Part shown: in pieces, positions 47,925-61,020 of the stretch
Layout: each line of letters begins with the position of its first letter
Position numbering within the stretch: position 1 is the first letter of the stretch
Source of the DNA: Sphagnum magellanicum
Taxonomy: Eukaryota; Streptophyta; Sphagnopsida; Sphagnales; Sphagnaceae
Direction of reading: 5' to 3'
Assembly: GCA_021904315.1 (NCBI GenBank)
Contig: CM038913.1
Location: 867,958-931,957, forward strand
Length of the DNA stretch: 64,000 nt
Notes under the pieces: model-generated
Seen by the model: only the letters and a program-made list of their open reading frames with translations
Told to the model about the DNA's origin: nothing
The model's database searches: none
Position numbers and translations under genes: made by a program

Positions 47925-50900
47925 GAATCCAAAAGGGTGTTAATAGAGGACAATGCATTAGGCAGGTGACTTAAGTAGATGACGATGGTATCAAATAATT
48001 TAAGTTAAGGTGATGACAACGCATACCATAATCCGACTAGGAGCCTATTTATAAAATAATGCAAGGCTTCCAAAAGGTGATAGTCATAGTCATTCAAGGT
48101 GGTCTTGCATTTCATTGTGCACCGATTGTTTCAACTTATGCATGATGTAACTGTAAAAACACATGGGCACATAATGATTGTGGGTGTACCATGAGGTGAG
48201 GAAGTCAAGGTGTTTTAGGACATTGTGAATAATGTACCCACTTTAAGATAATGAAGCTTATATGTGTGTAACTTACCCAATTGTGTCCATTGTAGGCTAC
48301 ATCTTAGAGGAGCTCATCAATAAATAGGTTGCCATGCATTTTACACAATTCATCTTAGTGTAGTTTCTATTAATGAGTTGCAAAATCTAGTTATAATATC
48401 CATCCAAAAGTATCTACAAAAACACATATTTATCTATGTGAAATAGACCTGTAAAAGATAAGGCTACCAATGTCATATTGTTATTATGGAAATCTAGGTC
48501 CTAAACACAACTAATAATGAATGAATAGGGTTAAAACAATATAAAGTATACCAAAAAAATAAACATCTCCACTTTAACCCCGCGCCTCTTATATAATTAC
48601 CATAAAATAACATCAAATTATGTGAAAGTATGTGTCAAGTAACATTAATTGGCTCTATTGAGTTTATAAGAATCTAATTCTAAGAAAATTTAAAAGAAAA
48701 TGAATTTTAAAAGTAGATTAAAAAAAAGTACAATTGAAACTGACTAAAAATATGTGTTCAAACCTACTTTTTGGTTAGAAAAATTAATGAAATTGATATG
48801 TAATAAATTAGGAAATAATGATCAGCATATATTTTAACAAGTCATTAAAAAAAATCTATTTTCTTTTTGTAAAAACCTATTTGACACCTACTTGAAACCA
48901 AAAGCCCATGGTGAAAAGTAGATGTCAAAAGCTACTTGTATTTTGAAACCTACTTTTACAGTTTGAAATATGAAAATCAATGCACATTAGGTAAACATGT
49001 ATCATATTTAATCATTGTAATGAAAAAATTCAATGTTCCAAAATTATATAATGGGTTTTATTGTTATTTTAAATCTACTTGTTCCAATTTTGACAAGGTA
49101 ATCAAGTTGTTCACTTTATTTCGCTTGCACCCCATAAGGTTTAAAGGGTTGAATAAACATTCTACAAAGTAGAAGTAAAATGTAACTTGCACAACAAAAA
49201 CATTAAAGGGGGTAAGTTGTAAACCATTGAATTTGATGCATATGGCTTTGAAATTACCAATAACAAAGGCTTAAATAGTTATTACTACACCTGACACTAT
49301 AGATGGAACAAAAAAACACTATTGAACAATAAGGTGTAGCCTAATGAAATTTAGTCTATGGAAGGACCCATTCACCCGATGTTGCACTAGGTCCATACCA
49401 ATGTTGTTGTGTAGAAGTACACTTGATTTTTACACCTTAAACCAAGTCAAAGTGCCATAAGCCATTAAGAAAGGTGATGAACATTGGAAAAAAACAATGT
49501 CAGAACTAAAATCCCATCGTGTAGCAGATTTAATGTTGTGGCAAATTGTAAAACAATCTCACCTCTTCTCCCTGACCTAGTTGATTTTAATTTGGAGTTG
49601 TAGTAGATAAAAACACAACATTGGGAGCTACATGGTGAACACCATATGCAAAATTTCAGTTATTAGTGTTTCTCACCAACACATGGCCATGTTTGAAATC
49701 CAAAGTGAAATTCCATAAATTCCCACAAGTGTCATAAACTTGATATTATTTGAAACCAGGTGTTGTGTTTAGGTGGACATAATTAGGCCACTCACCATTT
49801 AATTTTATTACTAAAATCTTTGGGCAATTATGTGGCCAATTTTTCAAATGTTCATCCCATGTACAAATTCAACCTAGTGTTGAATAAGTCAACGTGCATT
49901 GCAGCATGAAGATAGAACCTTGGAGCTCACCATGAAGACGTTCACCGCACTAACTAGCTCTAATACAAAGCATAAACCTTTGAGGTGCATAAACAAAGCC
50001 AAACTCATATGTCGTTTATGCAAGAATGTTGTTTGTTATTTGTTTGCCTTGGTGCAAATCCCTTTGTTCTCAATGAAACCTTGCAACCAAATTCCAACAC
50101 TTTCAAACATTTGTTAAGTTAATCCCCCAACATTTTCATACTTACATTAGAAATTATGGTGCACTTAATTGGTTGTCCACAAGAAAAATGCCATGAATGG
50201 CCTTGCATTATGCAATGATACAAAAATATATACAAAATTGTCCAATTACCACAAAATCAAATTCACTAAATGTTATTGACCTACTTACTAATAGGTAATG
50301 TTTAACTCAATATCTAGGTAGGTTATGTTTTGATGTAGGGGGTCATGTATTTCCATAGCTAAACAAGGAGTGTCTTCACCACTCCAATGATAATACTTCA
50401 ATCATGTTGTTAGAACTTCAAGAAGGTCACAAAGGGTCTTAAACACACGTGTAATGCAATAATATTGTTTCCAACACCAAGATATCATCCTTTTCTTCCA
50501 CATTGCAAAGTTTTGTCTTAATGTCCATCTAAGATTTGGATGACAATGGCACTTGGGAAGGTATGCCCACCTCAAAATGGAACAATACATACATCAATGG
50601 GCACTTTACACACAAGTGTCAACAATAGTCAATGTCTTCCAACACTTCTTCAATAGGGGTCTAGCATGGTGGAACCATGGTTGCTTAGGTGTGTTGGTTG
50701 CTATTGCATGGAATTTAGATGAATCATCATTCTTGGAATTTTTTGGGGCAACACCTATTTTACAAGCGACCCTAAAACACCATAAGATAAAGTAACACTT
50801 ACATAAAACCTTTTAAACAACCACAAGATCACTCCATTGCATATAATCAATTCCCACAATAGTTTGTATGGTCATGAATCATAATAACCAAAATTGTCTT

Positions 50901-53900
50901 CTAGTAAGATACATAATGGAATTTAGCATGTGCACATACCTTCAATTCGACAAACTCAAAACCTTGTATCGTTGGTTAGTTGGGGTAGATGGGTTGGGAC
51001 ATAATTCAACCCAGAAGGTGGGTTTTTGTAGTAGGAATCTTTTTCCAACACATTATTTGTTAGTGAATACAAAGACATTGGATAACTAAGTGCTTCAAAC
51101 AGCAGAACTTCGTTGCTCATGATGGCACATCATAAAGTGTGCACGTCCTTCGTAAAGCTTGGTGGGAGGAAAGTGGCCTCCATGGGCACTAACAACTCGT
51201 GCCCATTGTCATTAATGTTTCCTTTGCACTATTGTTGTTGGAACCTCCCTTTCTCTTTTCTATCCAGTTGAACAAGGTTGGTTGTTAGAAGTTAGCCTCC
51301 TTGTCTCCCACCAAATGTTGCCCAAACCAAGTAGATAGAGGCAAAACATTCACTTCAAACCTTAAACTAAAGTGGTTCTATATGAAGTTAGAACTTTTAG
51401 GTTAACCATTGAACCCTGAGTTTTGCGATTGTTAGGGTGTGAATGAAATCTTCATCCTTATATTTTGGTTGATTAATTACAACAGAAGTATGAACAACTA
51501 TTGGATCTATATATAATGATTAAATCTTGTTGGGGAAAAAAAATTCAGGGATTTATTTAATCAAAATTATGTTGAGGGTGAAGTAATTAAGGTGAGCAAT
51601 TCATGTGCAAAACCCAATTTGCATGATGCATTTTTTAAATATGTATAATAAAACTAGAATCATCTTAAGGCGCAAGTGGAGTTACGACTATAGTCATAGT
51701 CGAACATGGGCTGGCAAATGGTTAAAATGACTAGATGACTCGCCGTGGGACATGGTCATAAAATGTCCTAGTCATAGATGTTGCCTTTTGGCATTGTGTG
51801 TGTGCATACATAGTTGGTGTTGCACCAAATATATGGGGATTCGCTTTTGATGGGTGTCATTCAAATACTTTCATAAAGCCAATTCCACCATAATTATTAG
51901 GTAGATTGTCCTTGATGTTTCAACCTAAATGTATTGGATGTAAAGAGATTATTGTTATGCTTATTATGTATTTAATTCCTCCATGCCATCTTTTCATAAA
52001 GTGGGTTATCAAAGGTATGTTATTATGATAGAGCTACACATATACATTGAATATGGATCATTGGTCTTGTACTTATGGATCACAGACAAAGCTTGTAGTT
52101 GAGCAAGCCAAGAGAATAAGGGGTATTTATCCTCCAATTGCAAAAGTTTCTAACATACAAATGTGAGTTTGATTATAGAGAAGTAAACAAGCTTGTTGGC
52201 ACCACTATGCATAGAAGTAATTAAGGATAATAATAATGTGCTATGTTGGATGAAGCAACAACATCCTTTATATGTTTTAGTTGCATGAACTCTATTGGCG
52301 AAAATTATAAATGTTCAATGAACTTTAAATTACTACTAAATTAGTCATGTAGAAAACCTTTTAAAGCAAAGTTATAGAGAACATTGGGTCCAATGAATTT
52401 TTTGTTGGTATATTTTATTTAGTTACAATATTGAAATCGCATTCACATTTTTTGTAATTGTAGAATTGTTAAATTTGATCACCAAGGTCATGGGTGTTAT
52501 TGTGTCGATGTGCTTGAAACCAATTATTTTAGTTTGTGTGTAAAGTTTAACATATTGGTGGTTTTATTGGTGCAAGTTATTTACAACGACATGGGATGTT
52601 TTTGGGTGACATATGATGGCATTTGAACTTCGCTTGTTTGACCAATTGATGTAATATGGTTTGTTATATTTATGATTACCACTCCAATTAAAGTAATGAT
52701 TCACCAATTTGTGATTTCTTTCTTTTACATTTTTTTTCCTATTAATAAGTCTACTGATCCCTGATGGCACCTTTCCTAGAATTAGAAAACAAGATGAAAT
52801 ACATTATTTTCCATGAATAGTGAAGATTGGACATAAAGACATTAAGAAATGTGAATTGTCCATTTGTTTGTGTTTTTTAGATCAAATACATTGTTGTTGC
52901 ATCTTCAAATGTACTCCATAGTATTCAAGGAAGCAAAATCAACTAGTGAGAACTTGATGGGTATGTCTTTCTATTTCCCTCTAACATGGGGCTAGGAATG
53001 AATGTTTCCTTGCAAGTATCTTTTCACTTCAATTGATGCAACAATCTATGTTTGACCATTGAAATATATGCATTGAGGACAAAAGAATGTTGCCACCTTG
53101 CTCCTTAGAACATTGTTTTATTGGTGCAATGGAACTTGTATTCAAAATGCCTTTTTGTTTTTGTGAATAACTACCAAATTTGCAAGCAATTAGAGTATTT
53201 AAGTTCATTGATTTAATAAAGTGGTCAAACTTCTTGTTAGAATAACTTGTTAATAATGTTTTTTATACAATGATTTGCTTTTGTACAAATGCATGGATTC
53301 TTTAAAGGTTAAAACTTGTTTTTTTTGCCCATTTGTACAATTCAATGTTAGGATTCTTTTAAGCTAAATTTTGTAATTAACAATTGAGATTATCCTTAAG
53401 TCTGCTTTTGGAATGAAAAACTTATTGCAACTTTTGCATCATGAACCTTAAGGTAATTTATATTGCTATTTAGCAAGAAGTAGAACCTAAAGCTAGGAAA
53501 TTAGAAACTATTTCGAATATGAAGTTCATGGACACGATGCAAAATAAACCTACATACATGGTACCTATTAATAGGTACCTAGGTACATGACATAACATGT
53601 TAGTGAAATAAGTAATGTAAAAAAATTAAAACTCATTGACTAATATTATAATATGTACATCAAAAAAAAAAAATCCATCAAGTTCATTACAATATGATGA
53701 TAAAATATTCCATCTTTTGAAATGGTATTACAATGATGAAGACTTTTATATGTTTGAAGCTTTTATATGTTGAAGACAAAAATATATATATACTAAAAAT
53801 ATATATATAGACATCATAATAATAGGGATTCAACAATGAATAAAAACTAGAAGATTTTATTGGTTGAACAAGGCATGATACAAACTAAGTTTGAAATGAA

Positions 53901-56660
53901 AATGGAGTACATAGATCACAATTCATGTTAGTGAGATTGAAGGACGGTGCTTTTAGGACTTTCAATTATATTATCCTATTAAGCTTTTTAGATATTCATC
54001 AAACCAAATATTAAAAAATTGCTAATTCAACCTTCTAAAAACTTGGTTTTAAAAAACTTTTGATAATTTTGGCTTTTCAAAAACCTTCCAATTTTTTTTG
54101 TTAATTAGGTCTTCTAGAAGTTTATGTAAACTAATTCCTCTAAAAGTTTTCACTAATTAATTATAAAATTTTGTCAACTAATCCTTTAAAAGACTTATAG
54201 ACAATTCTTTAGATCTTTGCAATAAACTTCCTTTGATATTTATTGTCATTGAAATTATACTAATTAACTTTATTTTGATCATTTGTAAAATGTATAATTT
54301 TTTTTTTTCAAATGGTTGTGGCCTTTTTAAAATACATGTAATCTATTAAAGCCTCATCCTGCAAACATATATGTTCATAACAAGAATAATCAAACAAAAA
54401 CAATTCAAGAAGTCAATTTGAGTGGATGATGGTATGTTTGATTTAAATAAAGCATAGTGTATAATCACAAGATCAAATTAAGGGAAATCACATGTTTGAA
54501 CCATGTTAACAAGACAACCACAAGTGGGAACTTTGGCTTTTAAACTTCTTTGACACCTTCAACAATCTCATTTGTGATTTGTACAATCTTTTGTTGAGCT
54601 TTACATAAAGAAGTTGATTTTTTCTTCTCTCAAAATGTAAAATCAATCATTTTCTTTTAGCAACTTGCTTTCATACTAAGAATTGAATAACATACCATCA
54701 TAAATATAAGATCATGAACAAGAAATATTTAATTTGATAAATCAATGAATTGATACAATTGAATGACTTTACATGAAAAGATGATAAGTAGGACTGATAG
54801 CCACAAGGCAATTGTAAGAATGACAATACAAAAGAACGATTGAAGTTACACACAAAAGGCTTGTTAAATTATAAACCCTAAAACATGACCCCAATTATTT
54901 TTTCAATTCTTTCCAAGTTTTGTTGGAATTTTAAAAGAAAATTCTTTCATGAATGAATGAAATATTATTCTTTCAATTAGAATTTTTTTAATGAAATTCA
55001 TCCAAGTTTAACAATAATTACCTTTAGTATATGGCAAATGTGTGGTTTTGATTATCATATTTGTGTGTGTTGTGATTGTATTAACGTGCATTCACACTTA
55101 ATGTTAAGTGAAAATATAGGTGGCATTTTAGGTGGCACCCAATGTTAAATGGGTGATTGTTTAATATTAAATGAATGTTAACTTAATGTAAAATCTTTGT
55201 GGTAAATAGGTTTAGGTCCTAAATGACTAGCTTGGTGTTAGGGGACATAATACTAGAGTCCTTAACATCAAGTGTGAATGCAACTTTATATAGGTAATTT
55301 TGAACTAAGAAATTTGGTCATGTGAAAATGTGTCATATTATTTAAGGTCCCATTATTGAGGTTAGACTATAGTTCACAACCTTAACATAAATACATGAAA
55401 AATATCAAAAGCATTCTTATCACAAGTCATTGGATATATTCTTGATAATACAGATTGAAAAGATGTGGAGACAAATGAATGGGGTAAGCATGAGAGTTGG
55501 TTCAAATGCAAATGTGGTTTGACAAAGGAACATGAAAGGGAACTCACCTAGGAATGTGAAAATGCCCAAAAGTCATGAAAAAGTGAATTCGCAAAGTGCG
55601 CTATGGGGATGTATTTCTTCCATGATGTTTGGATGTCATTTGTGCAAGGTGAGGCCCCAAAGTGGGGGAATTGTTTATACAAGGGGCTTAGGATGAGGTT
55701 ATAGTTGAATTTAACCTCACATTTTGGGAATGTCCTTCACCTATGGGCTTTACCCATTGTAAAACATGAGGCCAAGCTTATTGTGAACATAAACATTGGT
55801 GATCATGAGCAAGGTTTTTTTTTGGCACCCATCACAAGCAATTTGTTAGGGCAAAAAACTTTTTGCTCGTCAAAAAAAAGGCAATGAAAAAAAAAGCATG
55901 TCACATGAAAAATAAAATAAAATATAGATTTTTCAAAATAATAATTAAAAATGCACTTGTTAGTGGATGGAAAGTTAAATTCAACTAGCACCTAACATTG
56001 GTACCTTCACCTTCTTGAATGAGGCTGCTTAGAAGACATCAACTCGAGAAATGTTAAAATTAGACCATGATTTAGTGTAATGGTTGAATATTTATAATAT
56101 TCAAAACATTTGAATATTTAGTTTCTATCATGCTACCATTGTAGGTGATGGGAATTAGTTCATTGAACTTGCTTGAATGAGGCTACCAAGACATTTTAAA
56201 AATAAGTTGTGAATGAAGCTAAGTCATCTTTCTTATTCGACAAACCCCAGCAAAATTTGGAGGGCGATGTTTGAAGTGTGGCACAACATGAAAAATCAAA
56301 GAATTCTTAGTTGGGATTCGTTGTAAGAAGTTAAAAGTTTTATTTCATTTTTGTTAATTTGATATGTTTTGATGTTCATATTTTTATATGAAAGATTAAA
56401 GTTTTGTCAACTCATCATGTGAAATGCAAAATGAAAACTAACTTGTCACAAGAAAGTAAGTAGACATTGCAAAATGCACCAATGATCATGAGGCATAAGT
56501 GAGAAAGGGTGTTTACACCTACTCCTTAAGTGTGAAAGGGATCTTAAGTGTAGTAAGGTAATGCCCGAGGTTGGGTCATTCCCAAAATAACAAGCCTACA
56601 AGGGTGGAGGTTGAAGGCCTATCATTTCTTGGCACGAGGGTATTGCACAATGTAAAAATT
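47925..56660. other. long A+T-rich region without recognised genes
   Basis: About 8.7 kb in which open frames are short and without motifs. Simple A/T runs and ATATAT tracts occur (for example 53,785-53,815). Near 53.99-54.2 kb several TTCTAGAAGTTT/CTCTAAAAGTTTT-like words recur at short intervals. The part from 49.9-51.4 kb has fewer A/T runs and may be an older transposon body, but no protein family could be read. Nothing here supports a functional gene. Confidence 0.45.
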
Positions 56661-56668
56661 GACAAAGT

Positions 56669-56772
56669 TTTATTTATTTATTTATTTTATCTTATTGTGA
56701 TATCCGATGGGTACCCATAGGATATACCCATTGGATACCCATAGAGTATCACAAGAAAATAAAAATAAAAAT
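56669..56772. repeat. imperfect hairpin with ~45-base arms
   Basis: The left arm ends TTGTGATATCCGATGGGTA and the right arm reads TACCCATAGAGTATCACAAG. A+T-rich flanks (TTTATTTATTTTA and AAAATAAAAATAAAA) extend the pairing, and a loop of about 15 bases lies between. The size suits a small foldback element or a small-RNA precursor. Confidence 0.65.
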
Positions 56773-57272
56773 GATGAGAGGCATTTTGAAAAAATGAAAT
56801 GCTCACAAGAGTTATCACCATTCCAACCAGTATTTCACCTATCAACCAATGAAAAAAATTAATCTTCATAAGTTCATCCAAAAAAATCCTATTAATATCA
56901 GGTTAAAAGGTAAAATGTAGTTACATATTTATTTGTATTATATATCACTATGTACTTTGTATATCATATGTTAATATCAATTATAAAATGTGATTATACA
57001 TTACATGGGATTTTTTTTCATTTTTGAGATTATAAAAAATTGGTCATTTTTTTTAATAGCAAAATTTGTCGAACGTACATTAGAAAAAAATTTCCAAAAA
57101 ATTTCCCAATTTCTTTGGCGAAAAAACTACAAATTTTTTCCCAAAAAACACTGAAATATATGTATACTTGTAAATAAACATTTATTCTATTTTTCAAAAA
57201 AAGAGAATGTGTGACTGTCAAGCGTCGGAAGGCGCATTGGAAATAGGATTGATTGTTTTTTCTAGAAAGTTC

Positions 57273-57365
57273 GGCAGCCTGATTATGCGCGGAAAGTGCT
57301 TCGCCGTTTTCTTGGGCAGCCTTTATTCTGCGCAGAAAGTGCATCGTCCTTTTCGCGGGCAGCTG
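57273..57365 (+). repeat. promoter-proximal 42-43-bp direct repeat (2 copies plus partial)
   Basis: GGCAGCCT...GCGC(G/A)GAAAGTGC(T/A)TCG...TTTTC starts at 57,273 and 57,315, and a partial third (GGCAGCTG) at 57,358. It is upstream of the CHCH gene, in the region expected for its core promoter or leader, and may supply repeated regulatory motifs (inference). Confidence 0.8.
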
Positions 57366-57645
57366 TAATATGCCCGCAAGATCCTTTCCCCTTCCTCCAC
57401 GAAACGTCAGTTCCTACAAAAAGCAGAAGCTCTGGTTAGGGTTTGCTTTTCGTCGTCTTCCTTCGCTAATATCTCGGAATTCTGTTTTCTTCCTCTGCGT
57501 TTCTTGTGGATCGCAGTGTGTTTTTCTTTATTGCACCGTGTTTTCTTCATCGTTGTAGTTTTCTCTCTCTTTCTTGTGATTTTTGGGGGGGTTTTTTTCC
57601 GCTCCAGAGACTTGTTTTTTTAGCATCTAATAGTTTTTTGCAAAG

Positions 57646-58083
57646 ATGCCTCGTCAAAGGAGTGCAGGAGGGCGAAGTGGATCGCGGCCGATGGCAAGAG
57701 GGGCACCTCCACCAGCACGGGTGCATCATGCTCCACCTCCGGCTCCCATGCAGCAGAGCAGTGGTGGAGGATCTATGCTTGGAGGTTTGGCCAGCACTAT
57801 TGCGCAAGGGATGGCGTTCGGGACAGGGAGTGCCGTGGCGCACAGAGCCGTGGATTCCATCATGGGACCCCGCACCGTTCAGCATGAAGTAGTGCAACAG
57901 GAGGTTGGAGGAGTAGGGGGTGCCGCGCCGCTTGCGTCTCCCGTGGCCATGGATTCATGCGTGAACCAGTCTAAGGCTTTCCAGGACTGTCTGAATGCCA
58001 ACGGCAGTGATATTGGCAAGTGCCAGTTCTACGTCGACATGCTGAATGAGTGTCGTCGAGGTCCTGCTCAAATGGTTGTGTGA
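57646..58083 (+). CDS. CHCH-domain (twin CX9C) protein, CHCHD2/CHCHD10-like
   Basis: Twin-CX9C proteins of this type are usually imported into the mitochondrial intermembrane space by the Mia40 disulfide relay; the CHCHD2/10 group is linked to respiration and cristae structure. The 145-residue ORF has a basic, proline-rich N-terminus (MPRQRSAGGRSGSRPMARGA). A glycine-rich hydrophobic middle follows (residues 42-73: GSMLGGLASTIAQGMAFGTGSAVAHRAVDSIM), then the CHCH domain with Cys105/Cys115 and Cys126/Cys136, each pair exactly CX9C. Length and domain order match the family. The ATG context AAAGATGCC is acceptable and no in-frame ATG lies upstream. The coding region has no intron, whereas the ACR gene nearby has six. 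A C/T-rich leader (57.37-57.64 kb) with GGTTAGGGTTTGC precedes it. Probably functional. Confidence 0.92.
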   Translation: MPRQRSAGGRSGSRPMARGAPPPARVHHAPPPAPMQQSSGGGSMLGGLASTIAQGMAFGTGSAVAHRAVDSIMGPRTVQHEVVQQEVGGVGGAAPLASPVAMDSCVNQSKAFQDCLNANGSDIGKCQFYVDMLNECRRGPAQMVV

Positions 58084-60700
58084 TATGCCTTTATGTGCGG
58101 ATGCTTCGACTATTACATTCGATGCTAGTGATGAGATAGAAGAGATTCTTTTACGTGCATGAAATTGGTAGAATTTAGCAGTTACCTTGCAAATGGAAGT
58201 TTGATGTTCCAATGGAAACTCATGGACCATTTGTAGGATCTGCCTTCATTTGACTATATGTGAATATGTGAACGTTCTTCATTGGAAGTAAAGTATCACG
58301 CATTTGCTGAAGATAAAAAAGTTTGTGTTATGGCCACAAGTTAGAGAAGTTTCAATTGCCTGAATTGGTGTGCAATGTGAGATCTGCACCATCAGTGTAC
58401 TGTCTCTTCAGGTTTTCTGTTTCAATTTGTGATGGAAACTTCGGTTTGAGGCAGCTGTATCCAGTTATCTCTGATTTTGCTAGTCATCGATCTAATTCGC
58501 TTCTGTGGATCTTCCAATGGGAGAAACCTTCGTTCTGGATCATAACTGAATGATATTGATCTATTCCCCCTTTATCATCATTGGAGTGGGGATTTAAGAT
58601 GTTGATTCAGAGGAAGTGGAAGTTTATCTCCATTTCTGCCAGCTATTTCTGTATGCTTTGGTGGGGGTTCAGTTCAGCAGTTTGGTGGCCCTTCAGACGA
58701 TGGATTGGGTTGTTATGTGCTCAAGTATTTGAGTCATGTCCAGGTGATGACCTTATAGGTTCACCAGCACATCTATGTCCATCAAAATAGGTCCATTCCT
58801 TGCAGGTTCTTATCCATCTCCTGCATGTTATAGTGCTTTAACTGATTTTTTTTATGATGTTGCTGTATTGCATTGTTCAGGAATGTTACATTCTGCCCTG
58901 TTGCAATTATGCTTTTGATGGTGTCTTCTTGACCTAACTTCCCTGTGACAGTATAATGTTTGTAGTGACATCATTGTGTGGCCAAAGAGATTTGGTAACT
59001 TTGCTGTAGAGCAGTGTTGTACTAGCTGTAAGAAACTAGATAATGATTTGAATGTGCCTGCACAAGCCCTTGAAGAACAGGGAAAGAAACTTTCGTGTGT
59101 GCATTACTATCAGCTTGTTTAGATGATCCTAAAGATGCTACCATCCCTTCTTTCAGGTTGTGTAATGCAGGTCCCAGTTCATTGGTTAATGTTTCACATA
59201 ACCTTCACCCATTGTCAGGAGCTCATGAAGTCAGTGGGGATGTTATGATTGGTGGTGAATACCATACATGTTAGAAGGTCCATGAACATCTGTGCAACCA
59301 GTCATTCAAACTACTCCTTGGTTTCTGTTTCTGGTATTGTTTTCTTATGGTTGGATTATCTCTCTTGCACACTTTCTGAATATTGATTGCTGTTATGTTG
59401 TGAGATCTGAAGGGTCCATCTATAACAACCTTATTATTGAGTCATCTCTCAATTCTGTTTGGGTATTTTTTTTGAAATTGGAAGTATGGTGAATTTCTCA
59501 GTACTTATGAAGGGAGATATATATATCACTTCTTTGAGGATCTGTCCTGGCATAGTTATGGTTGTCTGTATGCATTAAGTTGCATTTGCCCCCTCACAGA
59601 TTTTGATATCCTGATGCTTTTGAAGCATTAGCCCTGTCGAGCTCTTCTAGCTTCGCTCGATGGATACTGTGCAATCTAGGTTGCCTGGGGATGTCAGAGT
59701 CTGTGCAATCTTGCAGGGCATGCATTGAGCTGGTGTTGGCTTGATACATCATCTTGCTCTCCTTGTTTGCCCCTAAGAGCTGGCAAGGAGTTGTACAATC
59801 CTATCAACTATCTTCATCATTCTGATCACTTCAATGAATCCAGGTATGTGGTTGTCTGTTTCCACATTTTTCATTTGTGCAGTAGCCCAGTTTGTGGTTC
59901 GTTACTGTTACTGCACTCAGTCCCTTTCTTTTGAGATAGTGGGTCATTTGGTTCTGGCAGAGTCAGGCATGTAAGCGTGACTGTCTGACAACCTGATTTC
60001 AGACTTTTGCCTTTCATTTCCAATTTCCACATCGGAGGTGCTCTGTCCACCTTCCAGAAGCAACACCTGCAGAGCTATGATCTGTAGTTTTCTTTTTCTC
60101 ATCCAACTGGAAAGGATGCAAATTCTCTGCAAGATCTCTCTATTTTACGTGTGGTGATTGCTGAGAAGCTGCAGTACACTGACTTAGGATGATGAGCTTT
60201 TAGAAGCTCAGGCACTCCAATGGCCTTATGATTACTGTAAGTCCAGAGCCTTCTAGGTTGCAGCAAAATGCTTGCATGGCTTAAGAAATAGGAGAAATTC
60301 TCATAAGTCAAGATATGTGTCATTGTTCTAGCACCTACCTATGTCTGTCACTAAGTGGATATGACAATACTAGGCTTGCTTGTGTGAATCCAAAGAGAAG
60401 AGACTTCAGATCAGTGCAAGGATTTTGGAGAGGTGAACTGTGACAGTAAGAATAGATATATATGTATCTGCATGTTTTCAGTATGACTTTGGAGTCTGTT
60501 TCATCAAAATGTGAAAATGAAGAATTTCGTGCAATCCACGTGATTGTGAACTTGCTTTGATTTGTTATGTTCCTTTGAAGAAGCATCTTTGGCTGTTTTA
60601 ATCAGTCATTTGTTCCTGTTTCCCAAAACTCCCAGCAATCTGGAAAAGAAATCTTGATTTTTTGCAGTGAACTCAAAAGTCTCCAATTGCACCCTACTCA
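58084..60700. other. region downstream of the CHCH gene, no gene recognised
   Basis: G+C is similar to introns and flanks of real genes rather than to the A+T-rich repeats, so this may include the CHCH 3' UTR and unrecognised transcribed sequence. Splice-like sites are present, but no set of exons with a recognisable protein could be built on either strand. Confidence 0.4.
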
Positions 60701-60710
60701 CAACTGGTTT

Positions 60711-60980
60711 GCATTGATGCTCCAAAGTTTCCAACAATGTCCTGAACTAAGTTAAGCATTGACGCTCCAAAGTTTCCAACAATGTCCTGAACTAAGTTAA
60801 GCATTGACGCTCCAAAGTTTCCAACAATGTCCTGAACTAAGTTAAGCATTGACGCTCCAAAGTTTCCAACAATGTCCTGAACTAAGTTAAGCGTTGATGC
60901 TCCAAAGTGTCCAACAATGTCCTGAACTAAGTTAAGCGTTGACGCTCCAAAGTTTCCAACAATGTCCTGAACTAAGTTAA
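60711..60980. repeat. minisatellite, exactly six copies of a 45-bp unit
   Basis: Units begin at 60,711, 60,756, 60,801, 60,846, 60,891 and 60,936, all 45 bases: GC(A/G)TTGA(C/T)GCTCCAAAG then T(T/G)TCCAACAATGTC and CTGAACTAAGTTAA. Few substitutions separate the copies. Because 45 is a multiple of three, the minus strand reads a 15-residue repeat (LNLVQDIVGNFGAS plus M or T) through the whole array; no evidence makes this a gene. Confidence 0.97.
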
Positions 60981-61020
60981 GGCCCCAAATTAGTTTTCTC
61001 CCACCAAAGCTCCCAATCAT

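Noticed and set aside
57506-57897. Open frames on both strands overlapping the CHCH gene (128 and 116 codons)
   Set aside because: They are out-of-frame shadows of the CHCH coding sequence, which has the correct twin-CX9C pattern.
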